Positions 10,900-23,400 of a stretch of 64,000 nt of DNA are shown here, piece by piece. The notes under the pieces are model-generated. The model was not told the origin of the DNA. It made no database searches and saw only the letters and a program-made list of their open reading frames with translations. The number at the start of each line of letters is the position of its first letter. The stretch's first letter is position 1. The translations under genes and the position numbers were made by a program. Source of the stretch: Wuchereria bancrofti (taxonomy: Eukaryota > Nematoda > Chromadorea > Rhabditida > Onchocercidae); contig SSBO01000004.1 in NCBI GenBank assembly GCA_005281725.1, forward strand, positions 1,798,001-1,862,000, in the 5' to 3' direction.

Positions 10900-13251
10900 A
10901 TGTTTCAGAGGTGGTCAGGTAGGGTTCAAAGTAACTGGAAAAACACAAGATTAACTCAAAATATTTCTGGCGCAAATGAAAATGAAAGTGGTAATGATAA
11001 CGGTGATGTTTGTGAAGATGTTGTTGAACTCAAACGACGCCTACTGCCAACTTTGATCGCCACATATGAACAGGTAGGTAGGTATATGGATCAATGTAAT
11101 TTCTAATTTATTGCTCTTGAAAATTTGGGTTTTTTATCTTACGAATTCAGACTTCGCTCCATATCAAAAAGTAATTGAAATAGTTTTTACAGGGTGGTTG
11201 TGTAACAGTATGGCGAATGCCAACTGAAATATCGCAATCACGATTAGCCGGTCGTTATAAGCCATCTAATGCTTGCACAATAATTGCTGTTAAACTGACT
11301 GAATTTATCTATCGAGAAGGTATTATACTACGGCCTACCCACATATCACGTGCGAGTAGGAGAAATAGTGTCAAATCGTATCCACGACTCCGAAATTGGC
11401 CATCGAAAATATTAGTTGAATTTGAAAAAGCCAAACCAATTACGGTATAAAATTCTTTACTGCTTCCAACTGCTATCACATAGACAGCACTGATAGAAAT
11501 GGTGATGAAAGATGGAAATTATTAATTTTCGAAATAAGAAGCTATTCTGCAACATTTTGCATATTTCAAAATGTCTAATTGTGGAATACAAATTGAAAAC
11601 TTCAACTTATTTTCATTTATAATATTTAAACATTTATAATGTTTGGATTGAATACTATTTTTCCCATTCATTCGAGGAAATGTCATATCTGAGACTGAAT
11701 AATTTTTCAATAATGACACAACAACAACAGCAGCAAGCACTAACTGACCTTTGTTTTTACAGCGCTGTTCAGCACAACTGTTAAACGCATTCATTAATGC
11801 CATCATCGAGGGTAATGAAATACACGAGCAGGAGATGGCCAAACGACGCCCAATCTGTTCTTGTTGTGATCGTCATGCAGAAACATTCACTATTCCACAG
11901 GTATCTGTGTCATCCAGACAAATGAACACATCAGGACAAATTGAGAGTTTTTTTTTTCGCATGCAATAAGGAATCTTTCCAGATCGTTTTGTGCACTTAA
12001 ATTATTAATAATTTTTAGAACACTAATAAAATCGATCCAATAGAACTAATTTTTTGAATTTTATTTGTGACATATTATCAAAATTAACAATAATTAGAAT
12101 GAATTCATTTGCTCTTAAGAATTTTGCAAAATAATGCGCAGGCATTGGAAGGATGCGGTAATGTATTTCGAGAAATTGATTATATTACTGTGCATGGGAA
12201 AATTATTTATAATCTGAAACAATTTTTGCTAGCGCCTATACAGAGGTGCAGTTTTCCAGATTACGAATCATCGGACTTTGTAGTTTATGAAGCGGCGATC
12301 ATTGTGATTTCTTTGTTTTCATTTCTTCATAGTTCAGAAAACTAACTTTTCATTGAAATTCTAATTTATTCCTCAGCTAATTAAGAAAGAAATAAGCCTT
12401 TTTGAAATACAAATACCTTTAGGCAAGCAAAGCGCTTCTCTACTTTCTCCAGCAAAGCGCTTCTCTTAAATTTGGCTCCTATTTTTTGCTACAGCAAAAA
12501 GTAGTAATAACAGAAACGTATTCTGACAGTGGAAGTGAAGAATGAAGTCAATCTCAGATTTCTTTTTCAGTGATTTACTCAAGGATCATTTACAAATCTA
12601 TATGATACTTATCGTATTTGAACGATCTGTTTTACTGGTCTATGAGCGTAAATGCAGTGCTATATTCCTGTTAGACACGCACACACATCTAAAGACAAGA
12701 AATATGAAGACAGGTGAACACAGAAAAGTTAAGAAGCTAAGGAAATACTGATACAAGTTTTGATAATTCGAAAAATTCATTTTAAAAAGAATTTCATTCA
12801 CCTGTTTCAATTTAATTCAAATAATCTGTTCCAGGAGGTTTGATCGCTATGTGTTTAGTGAATAATTTGGATTGTTTGATTAAATGGATGTGTAGAAATG
12901 TTTTCCCGGAAACTATCTGTAAACTTAATTGCGATCAGGTAAATGATCGGCTTCAAATTCAGTGTATCAGATTGAACTTTCTCTTTCGAAGCAATAATAT
13001 AAAATTAATCGAATGGTATCTCAATTAAGTAATAAAATCTCGACATTGCATCATATTTGCACTTGCAGTCCTTCGAAGTATCTGTATTAGCCTTCAAGGG
13101 ACGACTCCATAAGGATGATCACCCGTTATTCGTGCCACGAAATGTGGAAACGTTGCATCTTTTTCCGGCACAACAGATCGATCAAACGTTCCAGTTGCAA
13201 ATGCAAATGCAGTGTACTAAGACAAGTGGATCAAAAGCTATTTTTGAATAA
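10900..13251 (+). CDS. Conserved-looking protein of unknown function
   Basis: I do not recognise this protein. Six plus-strand exons are supported: 10900-11073, 11193-11444, 11763-11900, 12142 to about 12250, 12835-12938 and 13069-13251 (TAA), about 319 residues. The first four and the last two join in phase with standard sites. The junction after 12142 fails with the best donor (ends 12245, phase 2) and fits only with a weaker donor ending at 12250. The start is the ATG at 10900, or an upstream exon splicing to 10909. Visible features: an acidic N-terminus; a patch SRLAGRYKPSNACTIIAVKL that looks strongly constrained, with one Cys in a small-residue context; INAIIEGNEIHEQEM; a CSCCDRH cluster; and a C-terminal half rich in hydrophobic strands. 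It ends 1.2 kb before PSME4 on the same strand. There is no signal peptide or transmembrane helix. Confidence 0.7.
12426..12466. repeat. 16-bp direct repeat pair
   Basis: AGCAAAGCGCTTCTCT occurs at 12426-12441 and again at 12451-12466, identical, spaced 25 bp start to start. It lies between exons 4 and 5 of the unknown gene and is more GC-rich than its surroundings. Confidence 0.8.
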
Positions 13252-14431
13252 ATTTATAAAAATGAACGATCAGTGCATCTTAAATACAAATATTAGAAAT
13301 ATGATTATAAACGATTGGTAATGATTATTAGAACAGGATATTACGGCGCAGAATACATCAAGCAATCCGGGATAAATCAGTTGTAGTTGTAGAGTAACAA
13401 AGATTTTCGAATAAAGATCCTGTTCCATCAAAATCGAGTGAAGAAGGCTGTTGTACCTATGAAAGATAAATTTGAATTTGATCAAGAAACACAAAATTCT
13501 TATAAAAATTCCTATAAAATTCTTATAAGAAAATTCTTATGACTTTGCATAAATTTTCCCTCAGTGTGATAATAAAAAATTTATTGACCGCATAATTCTG
13601 AAATCCGTGTGTCGAGAGTGCCGAAATGACTCGGATACAACTCAAATATGCTAACTTTTAAATCTCATATAAAAGATATGGCATTTCCTTCAGTTATAGG
13701 CGTTTTTTTTTTTTCAGCTATATATTCTTGAGAAATAATAAAGTAAAGTATTAGTGGAAACGAAAATTTGTCATCTATCACTTAGTCAAGCAAAGAACTT
13801 ACCAGAAGTTTTTCATGTAATGGTACTATAGTTGTAACACAAAGTTAAAAATGAAATAAACAATATTTACTATCCAACAAACTTATACCTATCACAGTAT
13901 GGTTTTCTAGAAGTATCGAGACATGAAATCATGATCAGGACTGTTTCCGATTACCGAGCTCAAGACATACTATCTATTGGCTTCTATCACTGTCTAAGTT
14001 TGTTTTACCCCCACTGATTGCCACACAGTTAATAATCATTCTCATTCGAAATGTCTCATTAATGAATTTATTCAATCGTACATGGATGTGCTGAGAGAAT
14101 TTATAGCCATCATGCATTTGATATGCAGTTTTTCGTTATTCTTTTTACTATTGGAGATATAAGTTTAACAATTTAGGTGAGTTTTGAATTTTATTATGGA
14201 AAATACAAATTCTCTAAAGAAGCCTTGCAAGCGCTAATAGTATTATTTTTGATAAAATACGTTTTACACTCAGTGCATCTCACATATTCCTGCATTGTTT
14301 CATCGATTGCTTTCCAGTGATTCCAAGTAAATGACATTTGATTATATTTATAAAGCAAACAACTGTGAAAGTATTGTTCATTCCTGTTGTGTTTAAACTT
14401 CTACGCGGTTTGTTTACAATTTAAGGGCCAA
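13252..14431. other. Spacer between unknown gene and PSME4
   Basis: This 1.2-kb spacer contains no supported exon. At about 13493-13541 there is a degenerate tandem of AAAATTCTTATA-like units. The 3' part presumably carries the PSME4 promoter or its trans-splice acceptor. Confidence 0.4.
13493..13541. repeat. Degenerate AT-rich tandem repeat
   Basis: Three to four imperfect copies of a unit close to AAAATTCTTATA follow each other directly. Confidence 0.55.
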
Positions 14432-17400
14432 ATGTGGATAACAGACGACAATTGCGAAGATGAGGCGAAAACGTTGAAAGAAAAACAAGTGATTCATTAA
14501 TACATCCCATTGTTTGGTATACTAATACCTTTAGTTCGTTAGTGCAGGACCTAAATGAATTGTATCCATCTCGTCTTCATTTGACATCTACATATTAATG
14601 CAGCTTAAACGTATGTGCAATATCGATTGAAAAGTACAAAAGATAACCTTTTTGTGAGATAAACATCAAACAATTCAATAAGTGAAATTCACAGTAATGT
14701 AAACTTTTATTTTTTTCCTTTATAGAGCGAGAAAAACGGTTACTTGTATACAAGTGCAGAAGGTTATCTGCGTGATAAATCGAAATTTCAACATACACGG
14801 CGAGAATATTCTTATTTACCATACTATGAAAATATCAGTCGAAATTCTTCTTTCTGGTTAGAGCAGATAAAAGTGGGCCTGGCCGCCTCTACCCTGTCAT
14901 ATGCTGCTGATTCAGGGATTTTTTTTTGGATGAATCAACTGAGCCAGTTTGTTTCCTTTTTCATCCATTTCATATCTTATCCAATCACAGGCATTTAATA
15001 AATTGTTGCATTTAATAAATATACATTTAATAAAAAAAAAACCTTTAGACTATTTCAGGTATTTAAATTTTTTCTGTCATCGTTTCTCCAAGGCTGATCA
15101 TATAAAACTTATCAAGTTTATTTACAATGTTATCTTGGAGCCCGATTATGACCGAAGGCTCATTCATAAAGCTTGCTCATTGATCAAAACGCTAATTAAG
15201 TGACTTTTACACATATTGGCGAGAAGTTTCTCTTTAAATATATACAGTTATCTGTTAGTATGATGTAACAAGTTCTAAAAATCGTTATGTAACTGGATTT
15301 CCACAACGGTTTACAATATACTATTGGGATTGAACTTCGAAAGTGACCGATTCATTTTCTCATTCATAAAGCAGTTCATATATACCTATTTATTCTTTTA
15401 TAATCAGCAATGTTTGTAACTTTAGTAAGCAATGTTTGCCACTGATAATCAAGTGCGACGCTATTAATTTACCACTTGTCCTTTAGTGATGAGATAATCA
15501 AACGCAACGATGTAACTTTACCGTGGAGACCAATTTACGATTTGTACATAGAAGTAGCTTACAAACGAAACAGTAAAAATTTGGAAAAATCGAACATTCA
15601 TTCAGCAGTTCTGGCTGTTAAAGAATTATTTCCACTATCAGCAACAAAGGAAATTCTAGATGAAGTTTGCTTCTAAAAATACTTACAGAAAAGACAGAAA
15701 GAGTTAAGGTATAATCAAGTTTAGTATGGTGTGACATTTCAGATACGTCCGTTTATTGATGTATGGAACGATTATGCAATGATTAAATTCGTTAATTTAT
15801 TCTCAGCTTTTGTACCACTTAAAATGTCCAATGATGAACATGACCTGTACGGTGCTGGATTATGGTACGATGAAATATGGTACTTTTATAATTTCGTCGA
15901 GATGAACAGCTCTTGGGAAAGTCGCATACAACACATATTCTCTGCGTATGTTTTCATCTTCAATCTGCACAGTTATGCAATTGTAAACATTAAAAATAAA
16001 AATTTGGTATAACGTTGCTAGACAGTAAACTTTGCCGATACGATAGATATTTAGGAAATAATAAATCACTGCCCACTTTACAAATAAGTAGTGATACTCT
16101 TCTTAATTTTTCTGATGTTCATTTTAAGTACATCTTCACTTCATGATTAGCCAACTGTGTATCATAATGTACTCGAAACCTTATCTCTTAGTAACAAATA
16201 GCTTTACCTCAAATGAATTTACGAACATAGTGATATCTTGATCGATAGCTTTTTGGAAAGTTTAAATTTCTACTTTCTTGAATTCGAGAACGGGTCTAGT
16301 TATTGTTTGCAAACACTCTGGTTTTGAAGATTAATATCCGAGAATGGAAAATATGAGAATGAAACCTTACGCTGCATGAGAAATGAACATTCTGCCAGTA
16401 AGATAAAACCTGATCAGCGCTGAGAACCTCCGCATTTTAACGATTTGCAGGATAAGTGAATATTGTCCAGGATATATCGACTGGTCATCTAAATACACGA
16501 TCATTTTTTCAAAACTTTTGCGGACATTGAATCTAAGTGTACGATACAATAAAGTAGCAGTTGGTGATGGGACAGGGATGGGCTCTGAAAGTTCAGGTGC
16601 AGAATGGATCATATGGATGCTAGGTGGAATGAATGAAAGGTTTCCTTGCTTTTGTAATTAGATTGGAGATTCGCAGTTACTCAATCCGAAAGTTGCATCC
16701 TAATATCTTTTTATTTTCTCTCCAACACTTCTATTTTAGAAGTTATTAAGTTATTTTATCTCTTATCTAATAAGTGGTATTCCCGATCATCGACATCTCT
16801 CATATTTCAGTGCTCATCGGTGTTTTGAACGATTGATCAAATGCGTCGAATCTTTCCTACATCCACTACATGAAGGAGGCCATACGCCAACTCTACAGTC
16901 ATTTTTAGATGCTCTGGTCAGCGAAATGGTACGACGTGTCCGTATTGAACGAGTGCGTCAAAAAACCAGAAACAAGGTCTTCTTTAACTCTCGACTGGAA
17001 AATTGATAATTTCCAGCTGTAAATGCTTTTAATTCACATCCAGTTGCATCCTTAACAGATTCTCTTGAAATGAATCTCAACCTATGCATAGGTACCATCA
17101 AAAATGCGCTTTACGGATGAACAGATTGAATGGTTCGTCAGCACACTGCTTCCATCCGTGCTTTATTCAGTGTTTTCAACGACCGAAACATCAGCGTCTA
17201 GCGTTATGCGAAATTTAGCATTTCTCGCACCACAACTAGTCTTACCAAAGTGTCTTGACTTGTAAGTTTATGCGTTTAACTGATTTTTCGGATCAAAAAT
17301 TACTAAAACAAAATATTTATAAGAGATGACAAAATGGCCATATTTCAAAATGTCTTAGCAAATGTTCTGCTAATCACAAGAATAAATGGCCTGTAAGCTA

Positions 17401-20400
17401 ATGAATATTGTACGAATGGATAGCAATCATCATTGCAATCTTACTGTGGGTGAAATTTTTGGAAGACAATTCGATAAGTTTGAAAAGAAAAGCTTTTTTC
17501 AAAATCTTTTTATGGTAATGCAAAACAATTATACCAACTTTTTGAAAATGATGAGAAAACGTTTTTATTGTACGAATTTTTTTTAGAATTTATACATCGC
17601 TGTTGACAATCACAGAACCACATCGTTTGAAACAGTCATTGGAATGTATTGTTGAAATTTGCGTGCCTCTGGTTCGTGATAATGGAACCTATAGTTACCG
17701 AACATACAATGTTTGCAAGCAGAATTGGATTGACGATATTAATAAAATCACAGAGGTGATTGGTTTCCTTAGTTTTATGCTGCGAATGGCATGTGATCTT
17801 GTCTCTGCAATATTGTTAACATATTGTAATAGTTTTACAGGAACAGCTATATTTCTTCTTTGAAAACTTCTTATTATACAGACTCTCTATTACTGTTTAA
17901 CTGATAATATATCTGTTCTTTCTATCACACTTATTTTTTAAAAACTTACTACTCTGGATATTTCTAAAAAACGAGCAACAAATTATTCCATTTTTCTTCC
18001 ACCACAAATTCAGAGATGGGAAGATGAATATAGTTCATTTTACTTTGGGTTTTTACATATAGATTTGCGGTTTTTATTTAAAAAAAAATTCAGGACAAAG
18101 AATACGTATCAACGCCATCAACTGTTATAGATGAATTGGAAGTCCACTCTGATAATTGTCGAGTACCGCTACGTAAACACGCAATTTTTCTACTTGAAGT
18201 ATTGATTGAAGCTATCGATATCAATGATTTCCAAAAACTCTCACTTTCTTTGCAGGTAAATCCTGTAATTTTGATTTCACAAAACATGTAAGTAAAGTTA
18301 GCATAAAGAAGAATGAGAATTATCTTCAGCACTTTGTGACATACAGAGTCAATGTTAGAAACATGTTCCCTTTGTATTTTGAACTAAAAATTGCATTTAA
18401 GAAAAAAAAAACTGCTATAATTCAAACACACAATCCTTACCTATGGTGTTGTTCTAAACGCTTTATCGATAGTTTCACTGGGAGACTTTATGGACTCCTA
18501 TTGGAATTTATATAGAAAATGCTACGTTTAAAATTACTGGCATAAATTTTCGAGTGAAAACACTATCAGCAAGAGTGGAAAGTTGTTAGATTCCAGTAAG
18601 ATACCTTTATTAGACTGGCTTAAGTGATAAAGCTCTTTTCTAATTTTATGGCCTGGATCATTTTTTGATAACAACAAAGATAAGCAATCTTTTGAATGCT
18701 TACTTCGTTCTAACAAGGTGCTCATTTAATTAGTAATGTAGAAATAGCGAAATTTAACACTTCTTTGTTTCTTTGTCAAGTGTACTTAAAACTGATGTGA
18801 ATTTAGACGCTGGAAACCATTTTTCAATTAGTCCCAATTGTGAATTGTTCCGCTGCTCTTGAAATGGAGAAATATATGGATTTAAATGAAGAAGAAAAAC
18901 GTCTTTGTAAATTAACAGCGCGATTCCCAAACATTGTACAGAATTTTGTGAATAAGTAAGTTACCTGCTTGTGCGCTTTTTTTGTTAAACCTAAATATTG
19001 CTTCATCATAAGTTAGTTACCAAAACTTGGATGAGTGCTTTTTTTAATGTTAAACTGCTTTCTGTTGCTAGAATGTTATGAAATAACTTCGCAACGCTGT
19101 GGAACTGTGGATAGCATTATTCATACTATACTGTTTGATACTGTATAAGTAAGCAAACAACTGCATTATGATTTTTCTTACCACATTTTAAATAACTGAA
19201 AGTTGATTTTGGATATTGTCTGCAATGGTTATATTTGACAGCAGTTTTCTCTTTTGCTTTAAAATACTTAGTTTTTCCACCATCATCCAATTCATCATTG
19301 CATTTTTATTTTTTTCGATCTGAGCTTTCGACATATGCATTGACACAACATTGAAAGTCTCATTTCATGTCTTTTTCAGTCAGAGCAGTTTTTATTTTTA
19401 TTAAAGTGAACAAATGTTATTCGTAAAATTGGATATTATGTCACTGTCACGACTGTCATATTTTAACTGGTTGCATCATCTGATATTTATTTTAGAGTAT
19501 TCAAGGTGATAACACAACTGTCAAGTTCTGCTCCAAGTGATGGCATATCATACGTGGATTCGATATGTGATAATTCGGATGTAATTTTGATTGGGAGTGA
19601 AGAAATTGTGATAAGTGCAACTATTCAAAGCGCTTTTCATGCGTTGTTCTTTAATTGTTCATCCAGTTTTGTTGAGGTATGCTGTAGCCGCTAGAACTAA
19701 TTGCTTCATATTTTAATTTGAGCATAAATTGTTAATATATTTTGTAAGACTAATCTGTAAGAGTAATTTGAAAGCATCCATTAAATTTTCTGTAATGTAA
19801 TGAATATTTTGAAATTTCATTATCATTAGCACAAATTACCCCAATATTTAATGCGGTACACTGAATATAATTGGTCAAAATTCAATTATCATTTTAATCT
19901 GTTCTTTGATTCAGCTAAAGATTATGAATTGAATCATAAATTTTAAATTCATAATTTCTCCAATATCCACCTTATGAACTGGTTGTGTTTGAGCTTTTTC
20001 AATTTTTAAAAAGTACTTCTTGAACTTTCTTCATGGCTCTATGTTTTCTCTCTACATTTAAAGTATCGGTACTGATTTTCTTTTATATGTGCAGAAAAGG
20101 AATTGTTGTAATTTTGACGAAGTATGAGTAAATATATTTCTTCTAAATTATCAAAGTTCATATGTCTTATCTTAAAAATTTTCCTTCAACTTTAAAGCTA
20201 ATCGTGAGGTTTTATTTTCCAGCTAATCGGTGATCATACATACAAATTCATTTCTACATCTGAATTCGAAAGTGTCGTTGCTGCCGATGCTGCATTCTCA
20301 CTTATGCAGGAATCCATTTATGTGAATACATATTGTAGTTCAAGCACATTTCTTTTTTAATCATAAAAGTGAGAAATAAAGATAAGCACTAGCAGGAGGA

Positions 20401-23400
20401 TGAGCGCTGTTTCAAACTAAAGATATTGAAAATTTTTAAATATTTCTTACTCAGTTCCTAAGTTTTGTCACTTTTCCATGCATTCCATTTTCTTACCATA
20501 GCTTTCAATGGTACTACTCATCAAACAATCAATTCCATTGTATTCAGGCTAATCCAGTCCGTTATTTCCCGATGTATATCAAATTTTTGTTGGAGAAGCA
20601 AAAGCAATATATAACAGGTAAATAAATTAACTGTTTTATATACTGACTGAAAGTTTTATAAATCAAGTAAATGATTTGCAAGTTTCCGAGTATGAAGTTC
20701 AGTTTTCAAATATTTTAATGCTAGATATAATTATTAAAAGGATACAAGGTGTGAATAGCATTTTTAAGGATAAGTGAGTTTTTGTGTTTTCGTTACTTCA
20801 TAAATATTTCAGAAGAGAAGAAAATATTGAAAGAACTTGATGTAACGACAATGTGGTTTGCATATTTATCGCAAATGATCTTCTCTGTGCCCAGTAATCT
20901 CCTACTGAAATATCAGGAGGAATGTATTCAAATCCATAAATGCATTATGTCAATGATTTGTTATAATGCTTATCAAGTAATCCTATTTTCGTTTGCTCTC
21001 TCTTTGAGAAAAAGATTTTACCTAACTGTTTGATTTGATTTTACCTAACCTAACTAGTTGTTATAAACTTTTTTAATTTGCTACAAAAATTTTCCACTTG
21101 TTTTTTGAATTTTTTGTAGGGGGCATGTTGGTCACTTAAAAATGTTTTAACACAACTAACAGAAGTTTATCCTATATCGGAGGAAGATCAACAACATAAT
21201 TTGGACTTGCCATTACATTTGTCGTTGCCCATTAAGGTAAAAAAATTCCTTAAAAATGATAATGATATGATATTTTTGTATTGGTCTAATATGACATAAG
21301 GAAAATTAATAACAAAATCAATAATAATAATAAATAACAATAATAATAACAATAATAATTAATAAAAACTACGATAACGCAGTTTGCACTGGGTCCTCGT
21401 CAAACGTCAATTTTGAGATTGCTGTTTTGAGAATAAAAAAGTTTTAGCAGTAAGCATTTAATATTTGAACTGTCCGTAGGATTAAAATATTTGTTACAGA
21501 AATGGGGTGTTAAGTGTCTTAAAGATGTCGTGACCATAAAATGGCATATTCCAACGGATGCTGAAGTGGATTTTGCAGCAAAATTATTGGATGAGTTTGC
21601 TTGTTCTGAAGTTCAATTACTCACAGCCCCGGAAAGTATGGACAAGTTCGTTCCCTTTCTTTGGCTTCTGTCACTATTACGCAATGTTTTATTGAATCCG
21701 TGAATCTTGAGTTCCTAATTTATTGTTCGTAATTTAATGTTATGCAGTTCTGTTTGCAAAAAATATCGGAATTTAAAATTGATGGCGGTTTAAAACTATA
21801 AGCGTAAACAGGTTTGCAATCAAGCGTTCATTGATCATCATCTATAACTTACTGTCCTGTGTTGGCAATCGTTTGCCAATTTTTAACACCAAAGAAATTA
21901 AATTGAGCGAAACAGTTGTTGATATGGATCCTATATGTATAACATCCGTGTCACCGCGTATGAAAAGTTCGTTTTTTTAAAGTACGAACACAACTGGCCC
22001 ATTTTATATGATATTTTTAGTTTTCTATGAATTTTAAAATTGAAATATGTAAGTTGGAAGAGGACCAGTTCTGTCAAACTTTTGAGCAAAAATTAGGGAA
22101 GAGTATTCGTTTTCACATATCAAATTGATATGATTAATCAATCTAACAGCAAATTGTAGTGTTATTATTGCTTCATTAAGATAGTGATTAAGATTTTTGA
22201 CAGTTTTTAGTGTTTTCTTTCAATGGTGAAAATATTCGAGAAAAAGTGCGTATTGTAATACATAAGTTAATGGAATTTTTATTAAGCCAACAGGATGGTC
22301 AGTCCAAAAATCTTTTTCTTATTTCGTCTGTCCTGCATGCGTTGTGTATTGAGCGGGTAAGTATCCCGTAACATTTCTTTAATTTCACACCATAATGAAT
22401 AATTTGCAGTGACTTCTTAATTTCCATATTTTTGATTCAGAATTTCTCAAAATTTCTTAAAACCTAGGCAAACCAACAATGATATTTAGTCAGTACCGAG
22501 CTTTCGGACGTACAAGAAGAATATAAAAATAAATTACAATGATCCGATACAAGGACGCCGTGCTGAACAATATGACTCTTTTGAGCAACGAATTTTCTCA
22601 TATCAAAAAGTTTGCTATTCATAAATTTAATACAATCGAACACACATTGTTTAAAAATTTGGGGTCCGGTGGTTAAAAATTATTGTTCTGAAATGTTGGT
22701 GAAATAACATTTTTTCACTATTTCTACAGGATCCTCAGTCAAGTAGCAAAGTATTGCATGTAATTTATTTCATCATATTAATCACAAAAATTTGATTATC
22801 ACTGAAGGTAACTTTAGGATCTATATATCAAAAATTCCAAATTCACCGAATCGCATCTCAAAATCATGAAGGATCTTGTAAAACTTGGTACAAACTTTTT
22901 CACCGATGTAAGATTTGCCAATATGTTCAAATATAAAAAAATGCTTTATAATTTTCGAGGGAATTTCGTTCGTTAAAGGTGCGCATAGCTTCTCAAGCAA
23001 CACTGATCAAACTAATAGCAAAATTTCCCAATTCGAAATATTTATTGGTGGACGATGTGTTGGAACATTTGGATCCAAAGCGCAATATCAGTCATGAAGA
23101 AATGAAGGTAATCTAAAAGGGTGCCATTTCTAGATTTGAATTGAAAATAAATGCATCTATTATTGTTATTAACAATAATAGTTGTCTAAAAGTGGATTTT
23201 AAACTTCTTTCAAGTACTTGATTAGTGTTTGGGTCGAATTCCTTGTTTTCCTCCTTTAGATTTTAATTATTACATTTTCTGAGTAATCTTATTTTTCTAG
23301 CTTATAAATCTTTGGAATGATCTAAATAGATTTTCCAGGGAGCGCTGTATATTTTGAATAAATGTGGATTTTTGACTTCAAATACAATTTCTCCCCGATG

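Noticed and set aside
15860..16069. Minus-strand open frame of 69 codons
   Set aside because: Antisense to the PSME4 exon 15743-15945.
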